The notes beneath the pieces were generated by a model, which searched no databases, was not told the origin of the DNA, and was given only the letters and a program-made list of their open reading frames with translations. The translations under genes were made by a program, and so were the position numbers. 64,000 bases of DNA, from positions 72,524 to 136,523 of the forward strand of contig DFYO01000019.1 of NCBI GenBank assembly GCA_002381865.1. Reading direction: 5' to 3'. The DNA comes from Clostridiales bacterium UBA4080. GTDB lineage: Bacteria; Bacillota; Clostridia; Lachnospirales; Vallitaleaceae. Below are positions 18,737 to 28,764 of this stretch, one piece after another (within the stretch, counting starts at the first letter, position 1; each line of letters begins with the position of its first letter).

Positions 18737-20779
18737 CTATTTGCATAAATTAAATTTCCTAGCCTTTGCTGCAACCGTATTATGTGTAAGTCCTAATACC
18801 TTTCCCGCAGCATTAAAGCTTTTATATTTTTCAAGAGCCTTTTCAATAACAATTTTTTCATATTCTTCCCAGGAAAGCATATCCACCTCTTTTTCCACAA
18901 TGCACTCAAAATCATCTGTTTCTATTTGCCTTTGGTTGTCTAAAATATACATTGGAATATTTTCTGCCCTTACAACATTTCCTTCCATTAAAATCATAGT
19001 TCTTTCCATTACATTTTCCAGTTCCCTGATATTGCCTGGCCAAGTATAATTCTTTAGAGCCCTAAGCGCCTCTTTCTCGAACATAATTTTATCTTTTCCC
19101 AAATCTTCAGATATTCTTTCACAAAAATGTTCCGCGAGAATCGGAATATCCTCTCTTCGATCTCTTAAAGGCGGCAGCCAAATAGGAATAACATTAAGAC
19201 GATAGTATAAATCTTCTCTAAACTCTCCATTTTTTACCATTTGCTCTAAATCTTGGTTTGTAGCCGCTACAATCCTTACATCTACCTTAATATTCTTTTC
19301 TCCACCTACCCTTTGAAATTCCTTGCTCTGAACTACACGAAGTAGCTTAACCTGCATACTTTTATCAAGCTCTCCGATTTCATCTAAAAATATAGTTCCT
19401 TTATCTGCTAGTTCAAATCTTCCCAGCTTTGTTTTATATGCTCCTGTAAATGAGCCTTTTTCATGTCCAAATAATTCACTCTCAATCAGTGTAGGAGGGA
19501 TGGCTCCGCAATTTACTCTAACAAATGGTTCTGAAGCCCTAGAGCTAGAATAGTGAATTGCTTCAGCTATAAGCTCCTTGCCTGTTCCGCTCTCTCCTCT
19601 AATTAAAACAGTATATTTGCTTGTAGCAGCTTTTGCTGCTGTTGTCATGCAATCATAAAGCTTTCCGCTTACTCCCTTAATATTCTCAAATGCGGGGCCT
19701 AGCTTTTTAACTCTGATTAATTCCTCCTGCAAATAGTCAGCCTTCGCTGATGCCTTGCTCAGCTTTTCCATTAATGTCTGAACCTCAGTAATATCCTTAA
19801 TTATGGATATTCCTCCCATTATCTGTTCATCTACTATTAACGGATTAACATTGCTTACAACTGTTACTCCATTCTCTTTTTTGCTGATTCCACCCCTTAC
19901 CGCTTTGCCATGTTCAAGAACCTTAACCCTGTCTCCTTCTGGTGACAATTCCCTGACATTAACTCCTATCAATTCCTTGGCTTTTTTGTCAATTATTTTG
20001 CAATATGCTGCATTTACATAAGTAATTTCACCATTATTATCAAAAAAACAAATTCCATCTTGCACAGATTCCAATATCAATTGATATTTTTCCTTAAGCT
20101 CTTTTATTTCTTTTAATTGCCAAGAAACATTTGTAAGCATTGAAACATCTTCAAATATACTGACTGCGCCTCTTATCTGGTTTTCAACCAAAAGCGGTGA
20201 GCTATTAGTTACAACTGTATAATCACCAATGTTTTGAGTATAGCCAATCTCAGTTTTTTTAGTTTGAACGATTTCTGGCAAAATAGAGTCTGGGAATACA
20301 TCTCTTATATCCCTTCCAGCAATTCTATCTGCCGGTACATCAAATATTCTTTCAGCCTCCTTATTAAAAAAGGTTACAATATTATTTTCATTTATTACAA
20401 TCAATCCATTTGCAATGCTGTCGAAAATATTTTCTGCTGTCAAAATATTATCCTGTAAGATACTATCAATATCTCCTACCGCATTTTGGTCCAATTCGAA
20501 ATCACCACCAAGATATTCCGCCATTAATATTGATGCTTCTTCAGCACCCTCACCTTCTGTAAGCATTTCAAACTCTTCTTTAGCTTTAATCTTCATTGAA
20601 ATCAATAGCAGAATGCTATTTAGCGGCACCTCTTTATATGCCCCCTTTTTCACCTTAAATTCTACATTGTATTTTTTTTGGAGTTCCTCTGCTTTCTGAA
20701 CTATCATTGCCGCAACTCTTGCGTGCAAGCCCTTAGCATGTTGCATAACAATTTTTTTACTTATACTCTTTTTAGCCAT
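18737..20779 (-). CDS. Sigma-54-dependent activator with N-terminal HPr domain
   Basis: 680 residues. Domain order: HPr-like (about 1-95) with His19 in KGLHARVAA and Ser55 in [10 protein letters not shown], two PAS domains (about 115-215 and 230-330), AAA+ (about 355-590) with Walker A GESGTGKE and the sigma-54 loop GSFTGA, then a Fis-type helix-turn-helix ending the protein. It should activate the sigma-54 promoters of dhaL and dhaK, as DhaR does in enterics, with activity tuned by PTS phosphorylation of the HPr domain (inference). Its own gene also has a sigma-54 promoter, suggesting autoregulation. AGGGGT is 6 nt before the ATG. Confidence 0.92.
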   Translation of the reverse strand: MAKKSISKKIVMQHAKGLHARVAAMIVQKAEELQKKYNVEFKVKKGAYKEVPLNSILLLISMKIKAKEEFEMLTEGEGAEEASILMAEYLGGDFELDQNAVGDIDSILQDNILTAENIFDSIANGLIVINENNIVTFFNKEAERIFDVPADRIAGRDIRDVFPDSILPEIVQTKKTEIGYTQNIGDYTVVTNSSPLLVENQIRGAVSIFEDVSMLTNVSWQLKEIKELKEKYQLILESVQDGICFFDNNGEITYVNAAYCKIIDKKAKELIGVNVRELSPEGDRVKVLEHGKAVRGGISKKENGVTVVSNVNPLIVDEQIMGGISIIKDITEVQTLMEKLSKASAKADYLQEELIRVKKLGPAFENIKGVSGKLYDCMTTAAKAATSKYTVLIRGESGTGKELIAEAIHYSSSRASEPFVRVNCGAIPPTLIESELFGHEKGSFTGAYKTKLGRFELADKGTIFLDEIGELDKSMQVKLLRVVQSKEFQRVGGEKNIKVDVRIVAATNQDLEQMVKNGEFREDLYYRLNVIPIWLPPLRDRREDIPILAEHFCERISEDLGKDKIMFEKEALRALKNYTWPGNIRELENVMERTMILMEGNVVRAENIPMYILDNQRQIETDDFECIVEKEVDMLSWEEYEKIVIEKALEKYKSFNAAGKVLGLTHNTVAAKARKFNLCK

Positions 20780-20821
20780 AATATTACCCCTGTTATCAAT
20801 TAATAGTCACATTATTATAAT

Positions 20822-20837
20822 AGCAAGAATCGTGCCA
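20822..20837 (-). promoter_or_regulatory. Sigma-54 promoter of the activator gene
   Basis: The minus strand reads TGGCAC-GATTC-TTGCT. The -12 is about 40 bases before the ATG at 20779. This is consistent with autoactivation by the encoded protein. Confidence 0.9.
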
Positions 20838-20881
20838 AGTATTATTTGACTTTTTTTCTTGCTATCTGTTAATTATCTTCT

Positions 20882-20916
20882 TATTTAGATAAAGTTGTCA
20901 ATAATTATCTAAATAT
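20882..20916. promoter_or_regulatory. 11-bp inverted repeat, candidate activator-binding site
   Basis: TATTTAGATAA and TTATCTAAATA are perfect inverted repeats separated by 12-13 bases. They lie about 70-105 bp upstream of the start expected from the sigma-54 promoter at 20822-20837, the usual enhancer distance. The element overlaps the last codons of rpoN and has no T-tract, so a terminator role is less likely but possible. Confidence 0.45.
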
Positions 20917-22258
20917 ATTCCCTTCTTTTATCTGCTGCCATTATTCCAAGCTGACTTCTGTATTTTGCTACTGTTCTTCTGGAAATCTTCATGCCTTCTT
21001 GCTGAAGCTTCTCAACTATCATCATGTCGCTCAGTGGCTCTCTCTTATTTTCAGCTTTAACAATACTTAATATTGCTTGCTTTATGCTATCAGAGGAATT
21101 ATCCTGTTGAATATTTTTCCCAACGTTTTTGCATGAAAAAAAATATTTCAGAGGGTACAATCCCCATTTACACAGGAGATATTTATCATTTATTGCTCTG
21201 CTAACAGTGGATTCATGCATTTGTGTAATATCTGCAACGTCTTTCAAGTTTAGAGGTCTTAAAAAGCCTTTTCCTTTTTCAAAAAAATCCTTTTGCTGTT
21301 TAGCCAATACCTCTGCAATTTTTTCTAAGGTGTCGTTTCTCTGATTAATGCATTTTAATAGCCAACTTGCATTACTGTAATTATCACCCAAATACTTTAC
21401 CAGCTCTTTATCTTGAGTTAATTTCAAATATTTACAGTATTCTGTGTTTATCTTTATATTTGGAATATTTGCTTCATTTATAGAAATAACCAACCCCATT
21501 TCACCTTGTTCAATCACAATATCAGGCTTGATATATTGAGTAATTCCAGAGTAAAATGAAGCTCCTGGCTTAGGATTAAGCATTTTTATTTCTCGAATAA
21601 GCTCCTGTGTCTCAGCTATTTCAATTCCCAGTTCTTCTGCTATATGCTTGATTTTATTATCAGCAATCTTTTCCAAATACTTATCAGCAAGCAGATATGT
21701 CAATGTATTCTTTTTCCCCTGATTTTCAAGCTGTATCAGCAAACACTCTCTTAAGCTCCTAGCCCCAACTCCTGAAGGCTCCATCTTTTGTATTATTACC
21801 ACAGCCTTCTCTGCTGATTTTTTATCACATCTGAGTTTTTTTGTAATTTCCTCAAGCTCAAAGCTTAAATATCCTTTTTCATCTAAGCTTTCAACAAGAA
21901 ATTCTACTATCAATTTAGTTTTTTTATCTAGTTTAAGAAATATTAATTGTTCTTTGAGGAACTCTGATAATGTTTGTTTAATAAACGATTCATCCTTTAT
22001 TTCATTTGAAAAATCCTGGTCGTCTTGTCCCTTTTTGTTTTTATGCTTGTAATAATCCGCATCCTCCTGATTCCTTTGTATTAAAACAGAGCTTTTATCT
22101 GATTGTTCGTCATATTCAAGTGCAGGATTACTTAATATTTCTTCATGAATCATTTCTGACAATTCTTCGTTGCCTAGCTTTAAAATTTTTAATGAATATT
22201 CCATTTTTGGCGTCAGTATTAAGTTTTGGGAGTAAATCATATCCATATCAAAATTCAT
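20909..22258 (-). CDS. rpoN: RNA polymerase sigma-54 factor
   Basis: 449 residues. The glutamine/leucine-containing N-terminal activator region (SQNLILTPKMEYSLKILKL), a core-binding central part and the C-terminal RpoN box SRRTVAKYRSQLGI are all present. It recognises -24/-12 promoters and needs an AAA+ activator. It sits between a hybrid regulator (16-bp gap upstream) and the HPr-type activator gene downstream, forming a sigma-54 control cluster for dihydroxyacetone use. Confidence 0.96.
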   Translation of the reverse strand: MNFDMDMIYSQNLILTPKMEYSLKILKLGNEELSEMIHEEILSNPALEYDEQSDKSSVLIQRNQEDADYYKHKNKKGQDDQDFSNEIKDESFIKQTLSEFLKEQLIFLKLDKKTKLIVEFLVESLDEKGYLSFELEEITKKLRCDKKSAEKAVVIIQKMEPSGVGARSLRECLLIQLENQGKKNTLTYLLADKYLEKIADNKIKHIAEELGIEIAETQELIREIKMLNPKPGASFYSGITQYIKPDIVIEQGEMGLVISINEANIPNIKINTEYCKYLKLTQDKELVKYLGDNYSNASWLLKCINQRNDTLEKIAEVLAKQQKDFFEKGKGFLRPLNLKDVADITQMHESTVSRAINDKYLLCKWGLYPLKYFFSCKNVGKNIQQDNSSDSIKQAILSIVKAENKREPLSDMMIVEKLQQEGMKISRRTVAKYRSQLGIMAADKRREYI

Positions 22259-22274
22259 TAGCTGTATTCCTTCT

Positions 22275-23468
22275 TTATCCCTTTTTAATAGGAAGCCTTA
22301 TCAAAAAGCTGCTCCCTTGATTTTCTTCACTTTGAGCTTCAATTTCTCCCCCATGCTTATTAACAATAATGTCATAAGAAATACTTAATCCAAGCCCCGT
22401 TCCTCTTTGAGAGGCTTTAGTTGTGTATAGCGGATTGAATATCTTTTCTAGATTTTCGTTATTTATTCCCGGTCCGTTATCAGATATTCTAATGCAAACA
22501 TATTCACTTTCTTTATAGGCATTTATATGTATATGCCCTCGGTCTTCACGATACTGTTTTCTTATTGCTTCAATTCCATTAAGCATAACATTCAAGAAAA
22601 CCTGTCCTAGCTGACTTGAATTTGCCCATATCTCCGGGAGCTTATCTATTTCTTTTGTAATATCAACCGAATCCTTAGCCTCATTTGCAATAACTATAAT
22701 TATTTGATTAATAAGACTTTCAATATCGCATATATCATATTCATTTTTAGCCTTTGCCCAAGACAGGTTCAAAAGCGATTGAATTATCTGTGAAACCTTT
22801 TCTAAAGAGTCCTTTGAGGAATCTATGATCAAACGTACTTCTTCAAAATTCCCCTCTTCAAATTCTCCTTTTTTAACCTTCTCACAGTAATTTGCCAGCT
22901 GTTGAAGATTAAGATACGCTTTTTCAATAGGTTGGTTTATTTCATATCCTATCCCCGCTGCAATCTCTCCAATATTAGACATTTTTCTTGATTGCACCAA
23001 ATGAAACTGTGCATCCTCTAAGAGCTTGTTGGCAATTTTCAGTTCTTCATTTTGACCCTTTACAACCTCCAGCATTTCTCTAAGCATTCTTGTATTGGCC
23101 CTTGTTCTTGCTGCTGCACTAACTCTGGCTTTAAATTCAATTATTTCTATAGGCTTTTGAATATAATCATTTGCTCCGTATTCAAAGCATGATTTTAAGC
23201 TCTCCTTATCATCAAGGGATGTTAACATAATAATCTGAATATCGTTAAATGCATCAATATCACGTACATTTCTAAGAACTTCAATTCCGCTCATTTCTGG
23301 CATAATAATATCAAGCAAAAGAATATCTATTGCTTCTGTTTCTAATATTCCGATAACATCTTGCGGCCTTTGGCACAAGATTCCCGTATAATCATTAAAA
23401 TAGGTTTTCAGATAACCGTCAGCAAACTTTAAATTTAGTTTGTCATCATCTACTACCAGCACTCTCAT
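22275..23468 (-). CDS. Response regulator fused to a histidine-kinase-like domain lacking the phosphoacceptor histidine
   Basis: 397 residues. A receiver domain (1-120, Asp53, DDD at 7-9, Lys105) is followed by a coiled-coil linker and a histidine-kinase-like module. The H-box reads AAGIGYEINQPI: Tyr175 occupies the place of the usual histidine. The ATPase part looks intact: N-box FLNVMLNGIEAI, G1 ISDNGPGI, G2 GTGLGLSISYDI. It may bind ATP and signal non-catalytically, or act as a phosphatase or receiver-controlled switch (inference). AGGTG is 5 nt before the ATG; 16 bp upstream of rpoN, so co-transcribed. Confidence 0.85.
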   Translation of the reverse strand: MRVLVVDDDKLNLKFADGYLKTYFNDYTGILCQRPQDVIGILETEAIDILLLDIIMPEMSGIEVLRNVRDIDAFNDIQIIMLTSLDDKESLKSCFEYGANDYIQKPIEIIEFKARVSAAARTRANTRMLREMLEVVKGQNEELKIANKLLEDAQFHLVQSRKMSNIGEIAAGIGYEINQPIEKAYLNLQQLANYCEKVKKGEFEEGNFEEVRLIIDSSKDSLEKVSQIIQSLLNLSWAKAKNEYDICDIESLINQIIIVIANEAKDSVDITKEIDKLPEIWANSSQLGQVFLNVMLNGIEAIRKQYREDRGHIHINAYKESEYVCIRISDNGPGINNENLEKIFNPLYTTKASQRGTGLGLSISYDIIVNKHGGEIEAQSEENQGSSFLIRLPIKKG

Positions 23469-23660
23469 ATTAACACCTCATTTTAAGCTTAAATTATTAT
23501 ATAAATCTTTGTTATTAGATTATATCCTATATGTTAAATTTTTTCTATTCTTTTTCTAAAAAAGCCTATTTTTTTGTTAATATGATTATTCTTGCCAAAT
23601 TGTCAGTATTTAACATGCTATTAATTTTACTTATACTCATTCTCTTATTATTGTCTTTCT

Positions 23661-23742
23661 CAAGAATAGCTTTCGGTGAACGCGTTTCTTGTATAATAGA
23701 AAAGTTTGGTCTCTTGCAAGCAAGACGAACTTTCCTATTATA
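23661..23742 (-). repeat. Interspersed double-hairpin repeat, full copy
   Basis: An 82-bp element with 76 identical positions to the copy at 59531-59612. It forms a short hairpin (CGAAAGC-type arms around GGT) and a long one closing with GTATAATAG/CTATTATAC. It follows the T-tract of the glmS terminator. No ORF; the remaining gap 23469-23660 holds only AT-rich sequence with a TATAAT at about 23512-23517 as a possible promoter element for the regulator gene. Confidence 0.85.
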
Positions 23743-23743
23743 C

Positions 23744-23773
23744 AAAAAAATGACTGGACATAATGTCCAATCA
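23744..23773 (-). terminator. Terminator of glmS
   Basis: On the minus strand a 10-bp stem (TGATTGGACA/TGTCCAGTCA, one G-U pair) with a 3-base loop is followed by seven Ts. It lies about 30 bases after the glmS stop. Confidence 0.9.
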
Positions 23774-23803
23774 TTTATATGCTGTAATATTTATTATTTA
23801 TTT

Positions 23804-25636
23804 TTATTCAACTGTTACACTTTTTGCCAGATTTCTTGGCTTGTCAACATCATGGCCAAGACCGCACGCAATATAATACGCAAATAACTGTTGCGGTATG
23901 TTTACAAGAATAGATGTAAACATCCAGTGGGTTTTAGGAACATATATTACCTCATCTGCAACCTTTTTGATTTCTTCATTTCCTTCAAGTGCAATTGCCA
24001 AGACCTTAGCTCCTCTAGCTTTAACTTCTTTGATATTGCTTACAGTTTTTTCATACAATTCCTCTTGTCCAACTAATCCTATGAGTAATGAACCCTTTTC
24101 AATCAATGCTATAGGCCCATGCTTTAGCTCTCCTGCTGCGTAAGGTTCAGCATGAAGATAAGCGATTTCTTTTATTTTAAGCGCACCTTCCATAGAAACA
24201 GCATAATCAAGTCCTCTTCCAATATAGAAAACATTTTTCATGCTAATAAATCTATCGGCAAGCGTTTTAATGTAATCTGCCTGCTCTAATATAGTCTCAA
24301 CCTTTCCCGGCAAGCTATAAAGCTCTTCTTTGATTTCAACAAATTCTTCATCTGTAATCTCACCAAGCTCCATTGCAATTTTTGTTGATATCAAATACAT
24401 TGCACATAGCTGTGCAGAATATGCTTTTGTGGAGGCTACCGCTATCTCTGGTCCTGCCCAAGTATATAACACATCAGATGCTTCTCTTGCAATTGTTGAA
24501 CCCACAACATTGACTACGCCTATCACATGTGCTCCAGCTTTTTTGGCCATTCTAAGTGCTGCAACAGTATCAGCAGTCTCTCCTGACTGAGATACAACAA
24601 TCATCAATGTGTTTTTATCAATAATAGGTTCTCTATATCTAAACTCAGATGCTGTTTCAGCAACTACGGGTATTCTAGATACTCTCTCTATTAAATACTT
24701 GCCTACAAATCCGCTATAAAAAGCTGTCCCACAGCCGATAATATATATTTTGTTGATTTTTGAGAGTTCTTTTTTAGTAAGCTTTATATCGTCTAAAATA
24801 ATTTCATCCTGATCCAAAGGTATTCTTGGCATCAAGGTATCTCTAATTACCTTTGGCTGTTCAAAAATCTCCTTTGCCATAAAATGTTCATATCCACCTT
24901 TTTCTGCAGCAGCAATGTCCCAAGTTACCTTAAAAATCTTTTTCTTGATTTCCTGTTTTTTGCTGTCAAAAAGTGTCACCCCTTCCTTTTCAACAATTGC
25001 AATTTCGCTATCCTCAAGCAAATAAATATCTCTGGTATATTTCAAAATTGCCGGAATATCTGATGCTATAAAGTTTTCACCTTTTCCCAAGCCAATAATT
25101 AAAGGGCTGTCTTTTCTAGTTGCAATAATCTTGTTTGGATTGTCCTTGTGCATTACCGCAAAAGCATACGAGCCTTCAATTCTTTCCGTAGCCATAATTA
25201 CAGCATCAAAAAGATTCTTAGTAATACTATAGCAATAATCTATAAGCATAACAGCTACTTCTGTATCTGTTTCAGATACAAATACATAGCCTTTAGACTC
25301 TAGCTCCTCTTTTAAGGTTAAATAGTTTTCAATAATACCATTATGTACTAAGGCGATTGTTTGTTCAGTATTCATGTGAGGGTGAGAATTAACATCAGAA
25401 GGTTCTCCATGTGTAGCCCATCTAGTATGAGCAATTCCCATATTCCCCTTCGCAGTATCCTTTTCTAGCTTTTCCTCCAAATTAACAAGTCTGCCTTTTG
25501 TTTTTACCAGCTTAATATTGCTATTATAAACAGCAACACCAGCTGAATCATAGCCTCTGTATTCTAACGCCTTTAGCCCGTCTAGCAATATAGGCGTTGC
25601 TTGCTGTTCTCCAATATATCCAACAATTCCACACAT
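23804..25636 (-). CDS. glmS: Glutamine-fructose-6-phosphate aminotransferase (isomerising)
   Basis: 610 residues. The N-terminal glutaminase begins MCGIVGYIG with nucleophile Cys2; two SIS sugar-isomerase domains follow (IYIIGCGTAFYSG and VFYIGRGLDYAVS). The ending KSVTVE is characteristic. It makes glucosamine-6-phosphate for cell wall precursors. It lies 12 bp after glmM, leaving no room for a glmS ribozyme between them. Confidence 0.97.
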   Translation of the reverse strand: MCGIVGYIGEQQATPILLDGLKALEYRGYDSAGVAVYNSNIKLVKTKGRLVNLEEKLEKDTAKGNMGIAHTRWATHGEPSDVNSHPHMNTEQTIALVHNGIIENYLTLKEELESKGYVFVSETDTEVAVMLIDYCYSITKNLFDAVIMATERIEGSYAFAVMHKDNPNKIIATRKDSPLIIGLGKGENFIASDIPAILKYTRDIYLLEDSEIAIVEKEGVTLFDSKKQEIKKKIFKVTWDIAAAEKGGYEHFMAKEIFEQPKVIRDTLMPRIPLDQDEIILDDIKLTKKELSKINKIYIIGCGTAFYSGFVGKYLIERVSRIPVVAETASEFRYREPIIDKNTLMIVVSQSGETADTVAALRMAKKAGAHVIGVVNVVGSTIAREASDVLYTWAGPEIAVASTKAYSAQLCAMYLISTKIAMELGEITDEEFVEIKEELYSLPGKVETILEQADYIKTLADRFISMKNVFYIGRGLDYAVSMEGALKIKEIAYLHAEPYAAGELKHGPIALIEKGSLLIGLVGQEELYEKTVSNIKEVKARGAKVLAIALEGNEEIKKVADEVIYVPKTHWMFTSILVNIPQQLFAYYIACGLGHDVDKPRNLAKSVTVE

Positions 25637-25648
25637 TCTGTTATCCTC

Positions 25649-26998
25649 CTAATTCAGTCTTTCCTCTAATAGTTTTGCCAGCTTAGTTGCTTCAGTTAAT
25701 AGCTCTTCTTGATTTTTCCCTTCAATCATAACTCTGACTAAGGGCTCAGTTCCTGAAGGGCGAATCAAAACCCTTCCGCTTCCAGCAAACTTTTCTTCAA
25801 GTACCTTAATTGCTTCTTGAATAATTTTATCATTCATATAGCTTTCTTTATTTTCATTTTTTATCTTTGCATTCACTAGCACTTGAGGAAGTACCTCCAT
25901 AACTGATGCTAGCTCTGAAAGCTTTTTACCCGATGCTTTTATTACTTCTAATAAATGAAGTGCTGTAAGTAGTCCGTCGCCAGTAGTATTCTCATCTAAG
26001 AATATAATATGTCCTGACTGTTCTCCACCTAGATTATTACCATCCTCTAACATCTTTTCAAGAACATACCTATCTCCAACCTTTGTTTGCTCTATATTAA
26101 TCTGCTGCTTTGAGCCCATAATAAAAAACCCTAAATTACTCATAATAGTTGCTACAATTGTATTATTCTTAAGTGTCCCCTGTTGCTTCATATAAAGACC
26201 AATTACAGCCATAATCTGATCTCCGTCAACTAGGTTTCCTTTTTCATCAACTGCAAGGCACCTGTCAGCGTCTCCGTCAAAAGCAAGTCCAAGATCAGCT
26301 TCTACCTGCACTACATATTGCTGAAGATCCTTCATGTGAGTGGACCCGCATTTTTTGTTGATATTTGTTCCATCAGGTTCATTATGTATAATAATTACCT
26401 CTGCTCCAAGCTGTCTTAATGCCTCTGGCGCTGAAACATAGGATGCTCCATTTGCACAGTCAATTACAATTTTTATACCTTCAAGAGAAGTGTTTATTTG
26501 TCTTTTTGCATATCTTATATAATCATAAACACATTCTGTCCTTTCAATGACCCTCCCAATTGCAGTTCCAACCGGAAGTTCAATATCTTTATTATCATTA
26601 GCTAATAATTCTTCGATTTCTTCTTCAATTTTATCAGATAATTTGTAGCCATCCTTATTAAAAAACTTGATTCCATTATATTCTACCGGATTGTGTGACG
26701 CTGAAATTACTACTCCCGCATCTGCTTCGTACTCTCTTGTTAAATATGATACCGCCGGTGTAGGTAAAATTCCAACCGACAACGCATCTGCTCCCACAGA
26801 GCATATTCCTGCAATCATTGCAGCAGTAAGCATTTCTCCTGATAATCTTGTATCTCGGCCAATTAAAATAGTTGGCTTATGATGATTTTCCTTTGTAAGA
26901 ACATAAGCTCCTGCTTGTCCAAGTTTATATGCTAAATCAATTGTCAATTCTTTATTTGCTATTCCCCTTACTCCATCAGTACCAAATAAGTTTCCCAT
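25649..26998 (-). CDS. glmM: Phosphoglucosamine mutase
   Basis: 449 residues. The phosphoserine loop is [19 protein letters not shown], the metal loop is AFDGDADRC and the sugar/phosphate loop is [19 protein letters not shown]. It converts glucosamine-6-phosphate to glucosamine-1-phosphate, the step after GlmS. The operon glmM-glmS therefore supplies UDP-GlcNAc. The promoter lies at 27037-27066. Confidence 0.97.
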   Translation of the reverse strand: MGNLFGTDGVRGIANKELTIDLAYKLGQAGAYVLTKENHHKPTILIGRDTRLSGEMLTAAMIAGICSVGADALSVGILPTPAVSYLTREYEADAGVVISASHNPVEYNGIKFFNKDGYKLSDKIEEEIEELLANDNKDIELPVGTAIGRVIERTECVYDYIRYAKRQINTSLEGIKIVIDCANGASYVSAPEALRQLGAEVIIIHNEPDGTNINKKCGSTHMKDLQQYVVQVEADLGLAFDGDADRCLAVDEKGNLVDGDQIMAVIGLYMKQQGTLKNNTIVATIMSNLGFFIMGSKQQINIEQTKVGDRYVLEKMLEDGNNLGGEQSGHIIFLDENTTGDGLLTALHLLEVIKASGKKLSELASVMEVLPQVLVNAKIKNENKESYMNDKIIQEAIKVLEEKFAGSGRVLIRPSGTEPLVRVMIEGKNQEELLTEATKLAKLLEERLN

Positions 26999-27036
26999 CG
27001 TTTTCTCCTTGTTATCATCGTTCTGTTTGCGGATAC

Positions 27037-27066
27037 ATTATAACACTTTAAAAAGCTTAGCTTCAA
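27037..27066 (-). promoter_or_regulatory. Promoter of glmM-glmS
   Basis: The minus strand has TTGAAG (27066-27061), 18 bases and TATAAT (27042-27037), about 38 bases before the glmM ATG. The short leader leaves no space for a ribozyme or riboswitch. Confidence 0.7.
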
Positions 27067-27067
27067 T

Positions 27068-27102
27068 AAAAAAGAAGCAAAAATATTGCTATTTTTGCTT
27101 CT
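27068..27102 (-). terminator. Terminator of the pyrimidine operon
   Basis: On the minus strand a 12-13-bp stem (AGAAGCAAAAATA/TATTTTTGCTTCT) with a 4-base loop is followed by a T run, 30 bases past pyrE. Confidence 0.92.
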
Positions 27103-27130
27103 GGTATATACCAATTATATATTTGGTCTA

Positions 27131-27805
27131 TTATTGTGCTCCGTACTGCTTGTAGTACTCATTTATTCTGCCTTTGATTTCATCATTAATATACACAACT
27201 CCATCAATCTGACGTCCATACAAATAGCCAATAACCTCTTCCATCGTAACAATGGCGCAGGTTTCAAACCCAAAGGCCTCCTTAAGCTCTGTAAGTGCGC
27301 TTTTCTCGGATTTGCCTTTTTCCATTCTGTCTACTGAAATAATCAAGCCTAAAACATCTACATCTGCATTCGCTTTTAGTAATGGCATAGTCTCATATAT
27401 TGAAGTTCCAGCCGTAGTAACATCTTCAATAATAATAACCTTATCCTTATCCTTTAGCTTACTTCCTAAAAGCACTCCTGTTTCGCCATGATCTTTAGCT
27501 TCTTTTCTATTAGAGCAATAAGAAACATCTGCTCCATAGGAATTAGCAAGTGCAATTGTAGTAGCTACGCTTAGAGGTATACCTTTATATGCAGGACCAT
27601 ATAATACATTAAAATCAGTCCCAAAGTTCTCTTTGATTGCTTTTGCATAAAAATCACCCAGCTGACTTAACTGTCTTCCTGTTTTGTAATTGCCCGTATT
27701 GATAAAAAATGGTGTCTTTCTTCCGCTCTTTGTTGTAAAATCGCCGAAAGTAAGTACTCCGCATGAAACCATAAACTCAATGAAATCTTTTTTGTATTGC
27801 TCCAT
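27131..27805 (-). CDS. pyrE: Orotate phosphoribosyltransferase
   Basis: 224 residues. The PRPP-binding loop is KVIIIEDVTTAGTSI, with TKSGRKTPFFINTG near the start. It joins orotate to PRPP giving OMP, the fifth step of UMP synthesis. Last gene of the pyr operon, 56 bp after pyrD. Confidence 0.96.
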   Translation of the reverse strand: MEQYKKDFIEFMVSCGVLTFGDFTTKSGRKTPFFINTGNYKTGRQLSQLGDFYAKAIKENFGTDFNVLYGPAYKGIPLSVATTIALANSYGADVSYCSNRKEAKDHGETGVLLGSKLKDKDKVIIIEDVTTAGTSIYETMPLLKANADVDVLGLIISVDRMEKGKSEKSALTELKEAFGFETCAIVTMEEVIGYLYGRQIDGVVYINDEIKGRINEYYKQYGAQ

Positions 27806-27861
27806 TTATAAAATCCTTTCAAAAATATTTTGCAAACCATTCCCCCGTAAAGCCAAGTTTA

Positions 27862-28764
27862 CTATTCTATTATACCAATAATTTCTTTAATGTCACTAAT
27901 TTTTTTCTCTTTCATAAACATTTCTATTCCTTCAAGAATATCAATAGTTGCTTTCGGATTAAGTAAATTTGCAGTTCCTACTGAAATACCTGTTGCTCCA
28001 GCCATAATAAATTCTATAGCATCTTCGCCTGTCATTATGCCTCCAAGCCCAATTAAAGGAAGCTTCACTGCCTTTGAAACCTGGTGAACCATTCTAAGTG
28101 CCACTGGTTTTATTGCCGGTCCTGAAAGACCTGCATATTTATTTGCAATAATCGGTTTTCTCTTATTAATATCTATTCTCATACCAATTAGCGTATTTAT
28201 AAGTGAAATAGCATCTGCTCCTCCAGCTTCAACAGCCCTTGCAATCTCAGTGATATCAGTTACATTCGGACTTAGCTTTACAATCAACGGCTGCTTTGCA
28301 ACTTTTTTAACTTGCCTTGTAATCTCTTCAGCCATTTGCGGATTAATTCCAAACGCAACTCCTCCCTCCTTAACATTTGGACAAGATATATTTAATTCAA
28401 GCATATCAACATCCTCTGTTTGAAGTCTCTCTGCCACCTCGCAATAGTCAGAAATTGTTCTACCTACCACATTTACAATAATATTTGTATTGTATTTTCT
28501 TAAAAATGGTATATCTTCACGAATAAAAGTCTCAACGCCAGGATTTTGAAGACCTACAGCATTAAGCATTCCTCCATAGGTTTCTGCAATTCTCGGAGCT
28601 GGGTTACCTAGCCATTCCTTGTTGGCAACTCCTTTTACAATAACTCCGCCAAGCCTGCTTAAATCAATATAATCTTCAAACTCTTTTCCTGAACCAAAGG
28701 TTCCAGATGCAGTTGTAACAGGATTTTTGAATTCTACTCCTGCAATATTAACTGATAAATTCAT
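27862..28764 (-). CDS. pyrD: Dihydroorotate dehydrogenase, class 1B catalytic subunit
   Basis: 300 residues. FMN/substrate motifs TASGTFGSGKEF and the catalytic cysteine in ELNISCPNVKEGG are visible; IGLGGIMTGEDAIEFIMAGA binds the FMN phosphate. Class 1B enzymes work with PyrK, whose gene overlaps by one base (TAATG). Start at 28764, with GGAGGTG eight bases upstream, not at 28809. Confidence 0.96.
   Translation of the reverse strand: MNLSVNIAGVEFKNPVTTASGTFGSGKEFEDYIDLSRLGGVIVKGVANKEWLGNPAPRIAETYGGMLNAVGLQNPGVETFIREDIPFLRKYNTNIIVNVVGRTISDYCEVAERLQTEDVDMLELNISCPNVKEGGVAFGINPQMAEEITRQVKKVAKQPLIVKLSPNVTDITEIARAVEAGGADAISLINTLIGMRIDINKRKPIIANKYAGLSGPAIKPVALRMVHQVSKAVKLPLIGLGGIMTGEDAIEFIMAGATGISVGTANLLNPKATIDILEGIEMFMKEKKISDIKEIIGIIE

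Noticed and set aside
25637..25648. Possible glmS ribozyme upstream of glmS
   Set aside because: Only 12 bp separate glmM and glmS, and the glmM leader is short. No ribozyme core can fit.
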